This document shows, piece by piece, positions 1 through 9,088 of a stretch of 64,000 nucleotides of DNA (positions are counted from its first letter, which is position 1; every line of letters begins with the position of its first letter). The position numbers and the translations under genes were made by a program. The stretch spans positions 484,115 to 548,114 of the forward strand of contig NZ_VWPH01000004.1 in the NCBI RefSeq assembly GCF_008630535.1. Reading direction: 5' to 3'. Below the pieces are notes generated by a model, which had not been told where the DNA came from, did not search any database, and saw nothing but the letters and a program-made list of their open reading frames with translations. This stretch comes from Saccharopolyspora hirsuta. GTDB lineage: Bacteria > Actinomycetota > Actinomycetes > Mycobacteriales > Pseudonocardiaceae.

Positions 1-576
1 GATCTGCTCGCGCACCCACTCCTCGGCCCCGGCCGCACGGCCCGCGGCCACGGATTCCACGATCAACGCGCCAAGACCCTTCATGAACGTGCTGCGCAGC
101 AACTTGCGCGCAGTGGCCTCGCCCGGGCGGCCTCCGATGTCCTCGACCTCAGCACCGAGGTCGGCGAACACGCGCGCCGCCGCCCGCGCACCCGCTCCGC
201 TGATGACCACGCCCGTGGCCGCGCCGTTGGCGGGCACCGAGCCGATCACCGCGACATCGGCGAACCGGCCCTCGCCGACCATCGCCGCGATCTGCGCCTT
301 CACCGCGGGATCTCCGGCGTTCATGTCCGCGTAGACCGCATCCGGGGGCAGGAACGCCGCGACGGACTCCGCGGCCCGCAGCGCCGCTGATCCGCCTACC
401 AGGCTCAGCACCACCTCGGCGCCCGCAACGGCCTCCTCCGGAGTGCTCGCCCTGCCGACCCCGGGCGGCGCGGCGTGGTCGGCCGGATCGTAGCCCGACA
501 CGACCCACCCCTGCTTGACCAGCCCGGAAGCGTACAAGCTCCCGGCCTCACCGAGTCCCAGCACTGAAGCACGCAT
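1..576 (-). CDS. NAD(P)-dependent oxidoreductase, 6PGDH/beta-hydroxyacid dehydrogenase family (3' end outside window)
   Basis: The reverse strand encodes a 192-residue open protein that runs off the left edge, so its C-terminus is not visible. It begins MRASVLGLGEAGSLYASGL, a Rossmann GxGxxG dinucleotide-binding motif at residues 7-12. It continues with the ALRAAESVAAFLPPDAVYAD region and the conserved VIGSVPANGAATGVVISG stretch typical of 6-phosphogluconate/3-hydroxyisobutyrate-type dehydrogenases. The helical C-terminal domain starts near TARKLLRSTFMKGLGALIVE. The ATG at 576 is preceded by AAGGAG at good spacing. The substrate cannot be inferred from the visible part. Confidence 0.85.
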   Translation of the reverse strand, partial: MRASVLGLGEAGSLYASGLVKQGWVVSGYDPADHAAPPGVGRASTPEEAVAGAEVVLSLVGGSAALRAAESVAAFLPPDAVYADMNAGDPAVKAQIAAMVGEGRFADVAVIGSVPANGAATGVVISGAGARAAARVFADLGAEVEDIGGRPGEATARKLLRSTFMKGLGALIVESVAAGRAAGAEEWVREQI

Positions 577-863
577 CCAAGCTCCTTTTTCATACAGTGG
601 TAAAGGCTCTCAATGTATGGGTAGTATTGCCGCAAGATGAGAGACCGGTCAACAGATCATTTCGAGCACGAGAAGTTCGCCGCCCCGACGGCCCCACTCC
701 CCACCAGCAGTCCGGCCGACTGGGCCGTTCCGGTGAATGCGCGCTCAACGTCGCAGGCAGGCGTAACACCTGATGCGCACGGGGATATTGACGAGTTGGG
801 CCTGAGCACGGCGTCCCCGAGGTGGCCGGCCCGACGTGTCGGGGTGAGAGGACCGGGAACGCC

Positions 864-2165
864 TTGTTCGGCAGGAACCAGAGCGCGGAGATCGCCGCGC
901 TCCAGCAACAGCTCGCCGCAGCGCACGCCACGATCGCCGAACTGCGGGGATGGGTGGGCCAACTGCGCGGCGCGGAGACCGCCGCGCTCGAAGCCGAGCT
1001 GCGCCATCTCCGGTCCACGGTGGACCGATCCCGGAACGATCACGCGGCGCTCGTCTCGTCCCGGCGGGAGATCGAGGCAGAGGTCGACCACTGGCGCGCG
1101 CAGCTCGTCGAGACGCGAGACCTCGCTCTGCTCCAGGAAGTCGGGATCTACGAGTACTCACACCCCCTCGACGACGCACTCGCCTACAAGGACGCGTTGG
1201 GGGCCCTGAAGCAGCGGATCAAGGACGCCACGAAGAACGATGCCGTGACCTGCCAGGTCGACTGGGCGGTCAACGGGTCGGTCAGAGAAGGCCAGAAGCT
1301 CGCCCGGGACATGGCCAAGCTGATGCTGCGCTCCTACAACACCGAAGCGGACAACGCCGTTCGGGCGGTCAAACCGCACACCCGCGAGGCGGTGAAGCAG
1401 CGGCTGACGAAAGCTCGCGACACCATCGCCAAGCTCGGCACGCTGATGCGCATCGTCATCTCCACCGACTACCACCGGCTGCGCCTCCAGGAGATCGACC
1501 TCACCGCCGACTACCTCATGAAGGTCGAAGTCGAACGGGAGCAAGCCCGGGCCGAGCGGGAGCGGCTCCGCGAAGAGGCCAAGGTCGCCAAGGAACTCGA
1601 ACGAGAACGAGCACGCCTGGACAAGGAACGCGCTCACTACGCTGCTGTCGTCGTCAAGCTCGAAGCCAACGGCGATGCCGAGGCCCTGCAGCGGGCCCAA
1701 GAGCAGCTCGCCGCCGTCGACGACGCGATCGCCGGAGTGGAGCAGCGCGCTGCCAACGCCCGCGCCGGGTACGTCTACGTCATCTCCAACATCGGTGCGT
1801 TCGGCCCCGACGTGGTCAAGATCGGCATGACCCGGCGGCTCGACCCGATGGACCGCATCCGGGAGCTCGGCGACGCATCGGTGCCGTTCAAGTTCGACAC
1901 GCACGCCCTGTTCTTCTCCGCGGACGCCGTCGCGCTCGAAACGACCCTGCACCAGAAGCTGGCCCGCAAACGGGTCAACCTCGTCAACCCCCGCCGCGAG
2001 TTCTTCTACGCCACCCCCGCCGAGGTCCGCGAACTCCTGCTCGAGCTGGGCGACGACCACGTCCTCGAATACACGGACACCGCGGAAGCGATCGAATGGC
2101 GGGCGTCCGACCCCGCCCGGCGCGCCCCGGCCGCATCAGCACTCCTGCCCAGCGATGGTGAATGA
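864..2165 (+). CDS. DUF4041 coiled-coil protein with C-terminal T5orf172 (GIY-YIG) nuclease-like domain
   Basis: A protein of about 433 aa. The N-terminal third is coiled coil (IAALQQQLAAAHATIAEL), followed by a DUF4041 core (DWAVNGSVREGQKLARD ... MLRSYNTEADNAV) and a second charged coiled coil. The C-terminus is a T5orf172/MUG113 domain of the GIY-YIG superfamily: GYVYVISNIG near residue 302, then VKIGMTRRLDPMDRIRELG, an ALETTLHQKL helix with the candidate metal-binding Glu, and RREFFYATPAEVR. Related proteins occur in phages, plasmids and defence islands; their substrate is mostly unknown. The TTG at 864 (MFGRNQ-type start) has GAGAGGA upstream and looks better than the GTG at 822. The next gene starts 3 bp after the stop, so the two form an operon. 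Confidence 0.85.
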   Translation: MFGRNQSAEIAALQQQLAAAHATIAELRGWVGQLRGAETAALEAELRHLRSTVDRSRNDHAALVSSRREIEAEVDHWRAQLVETRDLALLQEVGIYEYSHPLDDALAYKDALGALKQRIKDATKNDAVTCQVDWAVNGSVREGQKLARDMAKLMLRSYNTEADNAVRAVKPHTREAVKQRLTKARDTIAKLGTLMRIVISTDYHRLRLQEIDLTADYLMKVEVEREQARAERERLREEAKVAKELERERARLDKERAHYAAVVVKLEANGDAEALQRAQEQLAAVDDAIAGVEQRAANARAGYVYVISNIGAFGPDVVKIGMTRRLDPMDRIRELGDASVPFKFDTHALFFSADAVALETTLHQKLARKRVNLVNPRREFFYATPAEVRELLLELGDDHVLEYTDTAEAIEWRASDPARRAPAASALLPSDGE

Positions 2166-2168
2166 GCC

Positions 2169-2753
2169 GTGAACCACCAACCCGCACCCGCTGCTCGCCC
2201 CGCCCGACCAGCGACCTGGTTGCCGGATCCGCTCGACGACGCGCTGCTGCGCTACTGGGACGGGTACCGCTGGACCTTCCACACCGCAGCACGTCCGACC
2301 GCACCGCCAGCCGAAGCGGAAGAACCCCGGCAGCAGACCCCGAACCCGCCCGCGCGGCCCGACGTGGCCGCCGCGCTCGACCGCGTCCGGGGCGCGCTCG
2401 TGGGTTCCATGAAGGAGATCAACCTCCTCCCCGACCACCTCCAGCCGGAGGAGCGAGTTCTCGCGCTCGCCAGCGCCCTGGGCGACGGGTTCGGCGTGCT
2501 GGCGTGCACGGACCGACGACTGCTCTTCCTGTTCGTCGGCATCCTGCGCAAGCAGTTCCTCCACATCAGCTGGAACGAAGCAAGAGCCGTTCGCTACGAC
2601 CAGTCCACGAAGATCTTCGCCGTCTACACCACCAAACCCACCAAACGAGCCGTACCGGCGCTGGCCGTCCGCGTGGCCCACCTCGAAGACGCCAGAGCCG
2701 TCGCGCACGCGGCCCAAACAGCGTCCGCCGCACCGAGGCTCGACGTCATCTGA
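2169..2753 (+). CDS. DUF2510 domain protein with PH-like domain
   Basis: A 194-aa protein with a GTG start 3 bp after the stop of the DUF4041/T5orf172 gene, so probably translationally coupled. Residues about 18-36 (WLPDPLDDALLRYWDGYRW) are a DUF2510 motif, a short actinobacterial element often found at the N-termini of membrane or secreted proteins. A Pro/Ala-rich linker follows. The C-terminal half (EERVLALASALGDGFGVLACTDRRLLFL ... KIFAVYT) has the beta-rich pattern of bacterial PH/GRAM-like domains. No transmembrane segment or signal peptide is visible. Function is unknown; the tight linkage suggests it works with the upstream nuclease-like protein. Confidence 0.8.
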   Translation: MNHQPAPAARPARPATWLPDPLDDALLRYWDGYRWTFHTAARPTAPPAEAEEPRQQTPNPPARPDVAAALDRVRGALVGSMKEINLLPDHLQPEERVLALASALGDGFGVLACTDRRLLFLFVGILRKQFLHISWNEARAVRYDQSTKIFAVYTTKPTKRAVPALAVRVAHLEDARAVAHAAQTASAAPRLDVI

Positions 2754-2780
2754 GCCCGGGCCGCACCAGCCTGGCGGAGA

Positions 2781-3824
2781 TCAACCTCCATTCGCCCCGG
2801 TTCCGGCGGACCGCTGGGTTGAGGCGCGGACTCTGAGAGCGGGCGCGAGAACCTGCGCTTCGGTCGGTGTTTCCGCTCCGGCGAGCCTGGAAAGCACGAG
2901 TTCGACGGCCTTCTCGGCGAGGCGCTCGTGGTTGAGGTCCATCGCGGTGATCGGGGGGACCGCGCTCCGGGAGTGCTCGGTGTCGGTCAGGGAAGCGATC
3001 ATGAGGTCTTCGGGCACGCGGATTCCCTCGGCGGCGGCGATCTCCGCGGCGATCGCGGCGAAGTCGCTGGTGTCGACCACCACGGCGTCCGGGCGATCCG
3101 GGCTGGCGAGCAGTGGCCGGATCGTCGCGGCGGCGTCATCGACGCTGAGGCCTTCGCTGAGCAGCTCGGTGCGTGCCGCGCGGCCGTGCCGCTCGCACCA
3201 GGCGAGGTACGTCTCCCGGGAGCGCCGGTTCCACGCGTTGTCCTCGGTCCCGGTCAGCAGCGCGATGCTGCCCGCGCCCTGATCGCGGAGGTGGTCCAGC
3301 AGGGCCGTGACCACGGTGGTGTAGTCGAGCCGGACCGTCCACGTGAACTCCGGCCGTTCCGGGTCCTCCTCGATGGTGACCACCGGTACTCCCCTGCGGA
3401 GCAGCTCGGCCAGCACCTCGTCGGCACCGTACGGGTGGGCCACGATGCAGCCGTCCATCGGCACGCTGGAGACCGACGGGTCGTGCAGGTCGGGCACGTG
3501 GATCAGGCCGACCTTGCGGCGCAGCATCTCGGTGGCGACCGAGCCCACCAGCCGGTTGAAGGTCTCGGCGCGGTCCGGGGTGCCGGAGAGCGCGAAGCGG
3601 GGCCGCAGGATCAGCCCGATGATGCCCGAGCGCCCGGTGCGCAGCGATCGGGCGCTCGGGTTCGGGTCGTAGCCGAGTTCAGCCGCCGCCCGGAAGATCC
3701 GGTCCCTGGTGGCCCGGGAGATCGGTCGGCTGCCGGAGAACGCGTGCGAGACGGTGCTGATCGAGACCCCGGCCCGTTCGGCGACGTCGCGAATCGTGAC
3801 ACGGCGGGCGGTGCTGCCGTTCAA
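2781..3824 (-). CDS. LacI-family transcriptional regulator
   Basis: About 347 aa from a TTG at 3824 with AAGGGAG upstream; an in-frame GTG at 3893 has no clear ribosome-binding site. The N-terminal LacI headpiece (VTIRDVAERAGVSISTVSHA) is followed by the hinge region ARSLRTGRSGIIGLILRP and a periplasmic-binding-protein-like effector domain. Transcribed divergently from the MFS-hyuA-hyuB operon, whose promoter carries a LacI-type dyad at 3958-3971, so it probably represses that operon and itself until a hydantoin- or oxoproline-like inducer binds. The effector is not predictable from the sequence. Confidence 0.92.
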   Translation of the reverse strand: MNGSTARRVTIRDVAERAGVSISTVSHAFSGSRPISRATRDRIFRAAAELGYDPNPSARSLRTGRSGIIGLILRPRFALSGTPDRAETFNRLVGSVATEMLRRKVGLIHVPDLHDPSVSSVPMDGCIVAHPYGADEVLAELLRRGVPVVTIEEDPERPEFTWTVRLDYTTVVTALLDHLRDQGAGSIALLTGTEDNAWNRRSRETYLAWCERHGRAARTELLSEGLSVDDAAATIRPLLASPDRPDAVVVDTSDFAAIAAEIAAAEGIRVPEDLMIASLTDTEHSRSAVPPITAMDLNHERLAEKAVELVLSRLAGAETPTEAQVLAPALRVRASTQRSAGTGANGG

Positions 3825-3917
3825 CGATGTCCGCTCCCTTCGTCCACCCGGCTGGTCAGCCCAGTATCCCGCACCCGCGTCCGGGGTCGTCACGCACGAC
3901 TCGGCCGGGGCGGGCTA

Positions 3918-3971
3918 TTGACACCGATCGGTCGCGCGCGTTGGATGTCACAAATCGTCAAAACGTTTCGA
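3918..3971 (+). promoter_or_regulatory. Promoter and LacI-type operator of the MFS-hyuAB operon
   Basis: A perfect -35 TTGACA (3918-3923) is followed after 17 bp by TTGGAT (3941-3946, weak -10). Immediately downstream lies TCAAAACGTTTCGA (3958-3971), an imperfect dyad around a perfect AAACGTTT core with the central CG typical of LacI-family operators. Its position just after the -10 fits steric repression by the divergently encoded LacI protein. Confidence 0.7.
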
Positions 3972-3985
3972 TGACCGGAGGCGTC

Positions 3986-5332
3986 ATGACTCCCTCATCA
4001 GGCGACGCGGGTCCAGCAGCGGCCGGTCGATCCACGGCGCGCAGAACGGTCGGCCAGGTCTTCGACGAGATGCCGGTGGGCCGAGCGCATCTCGTCGCCG
4101 GTTCGGTCCTCTTCGTCACCTTCGTCGTCGAGGCGTGGGAGCAGGTCGGCCTCGTCTACGTCTCGGACGGGATCGCCGCGGAACTCGGCATCGGCGACGC
4201 CCAGCTCGGGTGGGCGTTGTCGGCCGTGGCGTTCGGGATGGTGCCCGGCGCACTGCTGTGGGGTGCGTTCATCGACAGGCTCGGCCGCCGCAAGGTGGCG
4301 GTGTTCAGCCTGCTGCTCTACGCAGTGCTGGCGCTGCTGGCGGCGTTGTCCCCCGTCTACTGGGCGTTCCTGGTCCTGCGCTTCCTCTCCGGGGTCGCCT
4401 TCGGCGGCGTCTACACCGTGACGTTCCCGTACTTCCTGGAGCTGCTGCCGACCAGGTGGCGCGGCCAGGGCGCGGTCGCGCTGTCGATCGGGTTCCCGAT
4501 CGGAACGCTCCTGTGCATCGGTGTCAGCCAGACGCTCGGCGCGGTGAGCTGGCGCGCGGTCGCGATCGTGGCCGCGGTCGCCGGGCTCTGGGCGTTCGCG
4601 ATCCTGCGGTGGGTGCCGGAGTCGCCGTACTGGCTCGCCAAGCAGCAGCGGCACGCCGAGGCCGCGCGCGTGCTGCGCTGGCTGGGGAGCCCGGTTGCCG
4701 AGGACACCCGGTTCGCGGTCGACGAGGACGGCCGGAGCGGCGACATCCGCAGCCTGTTCGGCCCGAAGGTCCGACGCCAGTTCCTGCTCCTGCTCGTCGT
4801 CTCGTTCACCTTCAGCTGGGGCTACTGGGGTCTGCAGACGTGGCTGCCGGTTCTGCTGCAGAGCAAGGGGCTCAGCGTCTCCGACGCGCTGTGGTTCGTC
4901 GCGGTCACGCAGCTGGTGTCGATCCCCGGATATCTGCTCGCGGCGGTGCTGACCAGGCGGTACGGCCGCAAGAAGATCTTCCTGGCGTTCGTGTTCGCCT
5001 CGGCCGCGGGCGGTGCGCTGTTCGGCCTCGCGACCGGGTCGGCGCAGATGTACGCGGGCAACCTCGTCCTGGCCTTCTTCTCGCTCGGCGCGTGGGGCAT
5101 CTGGAACACGTGGTCCGGCGAGATCCTGCCGACCGGCCTCCGCGGTCTCGGCTACTCGTGGTCGACCTCGGCGATCCTGCTGGCCAACACCATCTCGGTC
5201 CCCGTCATCGGCTCGCTGATGGACTTCGGCGTGGTGTCCTCGATCATCATCGGTTCGATCAGCGCCTTCCTGGTCCTCGCGCTGATCGCCGTCCTCCCCC
5301 TCCCGGAGACCGAGGGGCGCGCGCTCGACTGA
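3986..5332 (+). CDS. MFS transporter, sugar/organic-acid porter type
   Basis: A 448-aa inner-membrane protein from the ATG at 3986, which has GGAGG six bases upstream. It shows 12 hydrophobic segments with the MFS signature between TM2 and TM3 (DRLGRRKVAV), its repeat in the second half (TRRYGRKKIF), and a PESPYWLA motif after TM6, as in the SV2/sugar-porter-like branch. It is the first gene of an operon with hyuA (37 bp downstream) and hyuB and probably imports the substrate those enzymes hydrolyse. The regulator is the divergent LacI gene. Confidence 0.9.
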   Translation: MTPSSGDAGPAAAGRSTARRTVGQVFDEMPVGRAHLVAGSVLFVTFVVEAWEQVGLVYVSDGIAAELGIGDAQLGWALSAVAFGMVPGALLWGAFIDRLGRRKVAVFSLLLYAVLALLAALSPVYWAFLVLRFLSGVAFGGVYTVTFPYFLELLPTRWRGQGAVALSIGFPIGTLLCIGVSQTLGAVSWRAVAIVAAVAGLWAFAILRWVPESPYWLAKQQRHAEAARVLRWLGSPVAEDTRFAVDEDGRSGDIRSLFGPKVRRQFLLLLVVSFTFSWGYWGLQTWLPVLLQSKGLSVSDALWFVAVTQLVSIPGYLLAAVLTRRYGRKKIFLAFVFASAAGGALFGLATGSAQMYAGNLVLAFFSLGAWGIWNTWSGEILPTGLRGLGYSWSTSAILLANTISVPVIGSLMDFGVVSSIIIGSISAFLVLALIAVLPLPETEGRALD

Positions 5333-5369
5333 ACCAGTGCAGATCTTCCGCAACGGCAAGGAGTTCTCC

Positions 5370-7427
5370 ATGACATACCGGGTCGCCATGGACATCGGCG
5401 GCACCTTCACCGACGTCGTCACCTTCGACGGGGCCTCGCGGCAGGTGCGCGCGGGCAAGGTCCTGACCACGCCCGACGACCTCGCGCGCGGGGTGTTCGA
5501 CGCCCTCGCCGGGTTCGAGCTCCCCTTCGCCGAGATCGGGTTCTTCGTGCACGGCACGACGCAGGGCCTCAACGCGCTGCTCGAGCGCCGGGGCGCGAAC
5601 GTGCTGATCATGACCACGCGGGGGATCGGCGACGTCTACCAGATCGCCCGCGGCAACCGGGAGCGCCTGTTCGACCTGCACTACCGCAAACCGGCGCCGC
5701 TCGTCGCGCGCGAGGCGATCGCCGAGGTCGGCGGCCGCTTCGACGCAGCGGGCGAGGAGCTGGAGCCGCTGGACGAGGACGCGGTCCGGCTCGCGGCCAA
5801 GCGGGTGCGGGAGGAGGGGTTCGACGCGGTCGCCGTGTGCTTCCTGTTCGCCTACCTCAACGGCGAGCACGAACGCCGCGCGGGCCGGATCCTCCGCGAG
5901 GAGCTCGGCGACGACGTGCTGGTCGTCCTCTCGCACGAGGTGGCGCCCGAGTGGCGCGAGTACGAGCGGATGTCGACGACGGTCATGGAGGCCTACACCG
6001 GGCCGTCGGTGCACCGCTACCTGGACAAGATCGAGGCGCGCTTCGCCGACAACGGCCTGCACGTCCCCGTGCACGTCATGCAGTCGTCCGGCGGGTTGGT
6101 CAACGCCGACTTCGCCCGGACGCACCCGTTGCAGACGCTGCTCTCCGGTCCCGTCGGCGGCACGATGGGCGGTGTCGCGGTCAGCAAGCTGCTCGGCCGA
6201 CCGAACGTCATCTGCATCGACATGGGCGGCACCTCGTTCGACGTCTCGCTGGTCATGGACCACGAACCGGACGTGTCCCCGGACGGGTCGTGCGAGGGCT
6301 TCCCGCTGCTGATGCCGCTGGTGAACCTGCACACGATCGGCGCGGGCGGCGGATCGCTCGCCTACGCCGAGGGAACCGGGCTGCGCGTCGGCCCGGAGTC
6401 GGCGGGTGCCGTCCCCGGTCCGGCCTGCTACGGCCGCGGCGGCACGCAGGCCACGGTCACCGACGCGAACTGCGTCCTCGGCCGGGTCGACCCGGACTCG
6501 TTCGCCGGTGGCGGGATGCGGCTCGACCTGGACGCCGCGCACCGCGCCGTCGCCGCGCTGGCGGCCGAGCTGGACATGGACCCGGTCGAACTCGCCTCCG
6601 GCATCTGCGACGTGGGCAACGCCAAGATGGCCCAGGCGATCCGCACGCTGACCGTGGAGCACGGCCGCGAGCCCGGGCAGTTCGCGCTGCTCGCCTTCGG
6701 CGGGGCCGGACCCATGCACGCGGCGTTCATCGCGCGGGAGATCGGCGTGACGGAGGTGATCGTCCCCCGGTTCCCCGGCGCGTTCTCCGCGTGGGGCATG
6801 CTCGAATCCGACGTGCGACGCGACTTCACCATGCAGTTCTTCGCGACGAACCGGACTCTCGACACCCAAGCGCTGTCAGCAGCTCTGGACGCGCTGCGCG
6901 GCCAGGCGATCGAGGCCCTGATCGAGCAGGGCATCAGCGAGGACAAGCGTTCCGTGAGCCACAGCATCGACATGCGCTACGAGAGCCAGGACTACACGCT
7001 CACGGTGCCGATCTGGGACACCGACGACGTGGCGTCCCCCGACTTCGTCGGCATCCTCGAACAGCGCTTCGCCGAAGCGCACCACAAGCGCTACGGGCAC
7101 GCGACCCCGGGCGCCCCGGTCCAGTTCGTCACGATCCGGACCACCGGCCGCGGGCGGGTGGACCGGACCGCCGCCGAGGTCGGCGCGGCCGCGCCCGCCC
7201 CGGCGGAAACCGTCGTCCGCGACGTCGTTTTCGACGGGACAGCACTGCCCACGACGATCGTCGCGCGCTCCGCGCTGCCGGTCGGCACCCGGCTCCCGGG
7301 ACCGGCCATCGTCCACGAGGAGACCTCGACCACCGTCGTCCCCCCGGACGCCGAACTCCGGGTCGACGACAACGAATTCCTGACCATCACCCTGGCCCCG
7401 CGGCCGGAGACGGAGGCGCTGTCATGA
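5370..7427 (+). CDS. hyuA: Hydantoinase/oxoprolinase family protein, subunit A
   Basis: A 685-aa protein from the ATG at 5370 with AAGGAG six bases upstream. It has the two ATP-binding signatures of the HyuA/acetone carboxylase/5-oxoprolinase fold: DIGGTFTD at residues 8-15 and DMGGTSFDV near residue 284. HGTTQGLNALLERRG, LLSGPVGGTMGG and the C-terminal PTTIVARSALPVGT region also fit the family. Members hydrolyse cyclic amides such as N-methylhydantoin or 5-oxoproline with ATP, acting with HyuB. The stop overlaps the hyuB start (ATGA), indicating coupled subunits. The exact substrate is not determined by sequence. Confidence 0.93.
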   Translation: MTYRVAMDIGGTFTDVVTFDGASRQVRAGKVLTTPDDLARGVFDALAGFELPFAEIGFFVHGTTQGLNALLERRGANVLIMTTRGIGDVYQIARGNRERLFDLHYRKPAPLVAREAIAEVGGRFDAAGEELEPLDEDAVRLAAKRVREEGFDAVAVCFLFAYLNGEHERRAGRILREELGDDVLVVLSHEVAPEWREYERMSTTVMEAYTGPSVHRYLDKIEARFADNGLHVPVHVMQSSGGLVNADFARTHPLQTLLSGPVGGTMGGVAVSKLLGRPNVICIDMGGTSFDVSLVMDHEPDVSPDGSCEGFPLLMPLVNLHTIGAGGGSLAYAEGTGLRVGPESAGAVPGPACYGRGGTQATVTDANCVLGRVDPDSFAGGGMRLDLDAAHRAVAALAAELDMDPVELASGICDVGNAKMAQAIRTLTVEHGREPGQFALLAFGGAGPMHAAFIAREIGVTEVIVPRFPGAFSAWGMLESDVRRDFTMQFFATNRTLDTQALSAALDALRGQAIEALIEQGISEDKRSVSHSIDMRYESQDYTLTVPIWDTDDVASPDFVGILEQRFAEAHHKRYGHATPGAPVQFVTIRTTGRGRVDRTAAEVGAAAPAPAETVVRDVVFDGTALPTTIVARSALPVGTRLPGPAIVHEETSTTVVPPDAELRVDDNEFLTITLAPRPETEALS

Positions 7428-9067
7428 CGATCAGCCCGGTCACCACCGAGATCATCCGCTCGGCGCTGATCCAGGCCGCCGCGGACATGAACACGACCCT
7501 GATCCGCTCCTCGTACACGCCGACGATCTACGAGGGCAAGGACTGCGCGGTCGCCCTGCTCGACCGCGAGCACCGCGTGCTGGGCCAGTCGTCCGGGCTG
7601 CCGATCTTCCTCGGCAACCTGGAGGAGTGCTCCCGGCACACCGAGGCCGAGTTCGGTCCCGACGTGTGGCGGCCCGGCGACGTCTGGGTGCTCAACGACT
7701 CCTACATCGGCGGCACCCACCTCAACGACTGCACGGTGTACGCGCCGATCTTCGTGCAGGACGAGCTCGTCGGGTTCGCCGCCTCGCGCGCCCACTGGAT
7801 CGACATGGGCTCGAAGGACCCGGGCGGTTCGATGGACTCCACCAGCATCTACCAGGAAGGCCTGCGGATGGGGCCGACCAGGATCGTCGCCGGGGGCGAT
7901 GAGTGCGCCGACGTCCTGCGCCTCATCGAGACCAACGTCCGCTTCCCCTACGTGACGCTCGGCGACATGCGGGCGCAGATCGCCTGCGCCCGCATGGGGG
8001 TGAAGCGCCTGGGCGAGCTGTTCGCCAGGTACGGCGCGGCGACGATCGACGAGGCCCGGGAGGAGATCTTCGCCCAGACCGAGCGGCTCGAACGCCAGCG
8101 CCTGCAGGCCATCCCGGACGGGACCTACGAAGCCACCGGGTACCTCGACAACGACGCCATCGACCTCGACACGCCGCTGAAGGTCACCGTGCGGATCACA
8201 GTGGACGGTGACCGCATGACGATCGACCTGACCGACTGCGCCGACCAGACCACCGGACCGGTCAACTGCGGGCGCGCCCAAGCGATCTCCGCCGCGCGGG
8301 TCGGCTACAAGCTGCTGATCTCGCCGTCGGTGAGCCTCAACGGCGGCTCGTTCGCCCCGCTGCACGTCGAGGTCCGCGAGGGCTCCATGCTCGGTGCCCG
8401 CGAACCCGCCGCCTGCCAGTACTACTACTCCAGCCTCGGCATGCTCATCGACCTCATCGTCAAGGCGCTCTCCCCCGCCATGCCCGACGAGGTGGCCGCC
8501 GCCAGCTACGGCGACTCGATGATCGTGCAGTTCGCCGGGGACAACCCGCGCACCGGCGAACCCTTCGTCACCCTGGAGGCCACCGTCGGCGGTTGGGGCG
8601 CGTGGCGCGGCAGCGACGGGGAGACCGCGCTGATCAACAACGTGAACGGGTCGCTGTGCGACCTGCCCATCGAGGTCCTGGAAACGCTCTACCCGGTGCG
8701 CGTCACGAAGTACCACGTCCGGGCCGACTCCGGCGGGGCCGGGAAGTGGCGCGGCGGCAACGGTGTCGTGCGCGAGTACGTCATGGAAGCCGACCAGGAC
8801 CTCTCCCTGTGGTGGGAGCGCTCGGTCACCCCCGCCTGGGGTCTCTTCGGCGGTGAAGCGGGCGCACCACCGCGCGTCGTGCTCAACCCCGGCACCGAGC
8901 ACGCCCGCGAGATGCTCAAGGCCAACAGCCTTCGGGTCCACAAGGGAGACGTCCTGCGGTGCGAGTCCGGCGGCGGAGGCGGCTACGGCGATCCTGCCGA
9001 GCGCGACCCGGACGCGATCCAGGCGGACCTCGCCCAGGGGCTCGTCACCCAGCACGCCGCGCCATGA
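7424..9067 (+). CDS. hyuB: Hydantoinase/oxoprolinase family protein, subunit B
   Basis: A 547-aa HyuB-family protein starting in the ATGA overlap with hyuA. Conserved features include a START-like opening (TTEIIRSALIQAAADMNTT), GDVWVLNDSYIGGTHLND near residue 85, HWIDMGSKDPGGS, and the C-terminal GGAGKWRGGNGVVREY and GGGGGYGDPAERDPDAI motifs. It forms the partner subunit of HyuA in ATP-dependent cyclic amide hydrolysis. The gene ends 21 bp from the convergent oxidoreductase gene, with no clear terminator between them. Confidence 0.93.
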   Translation: MTISPVTTEIIRSALIQAAADMNTTLIRSSYTPTIYEGKDCAVALLDREHRVLGQSSGLPIFLGNLEECSRHTEAEFGPDVWRPGDVWVLNDSYIGGTHLNDCTVYAPIFVQDELVGFAASRAHWIDMGSKDPGGSMDSTSIYQEGLRMGPTRIVAGGDECADVLRLIETNVRFPYVTLGDMRAQIACARMGVKRLGELFARYGAATIDEAREEIFAQTERLERQRLQAIPDGTYEATGYLDNDAIDLDTPLKVTVRITVDGDRMTIDLTDCADQTTGPVNCGRAQAISAARVGYKLLISPSVSLNGGSFAPLHVEVREGSMLGAREPAACQYYYSSLGMLIDLIVKALSPAMPDEVAAASYGDSMIVQFAGDNPRTGEPFVTLEATVGGWGAWRGSDGETALINNVNGSLCDLPIEVLETLYPVRVTKYHVRADSGGAGKWRGGNGVVREYVMEADQDLSLWWERSVTPAWGLFGGEAGAPPRVVLNPGTEHAREMLKANSLRVHKGDVLRCESGGGGGYGDPAERDPDAIQADLAQGLVTQHAAP

Positions 9068-9088
9068 CCGCCCGCAGCGGGACTCCGG

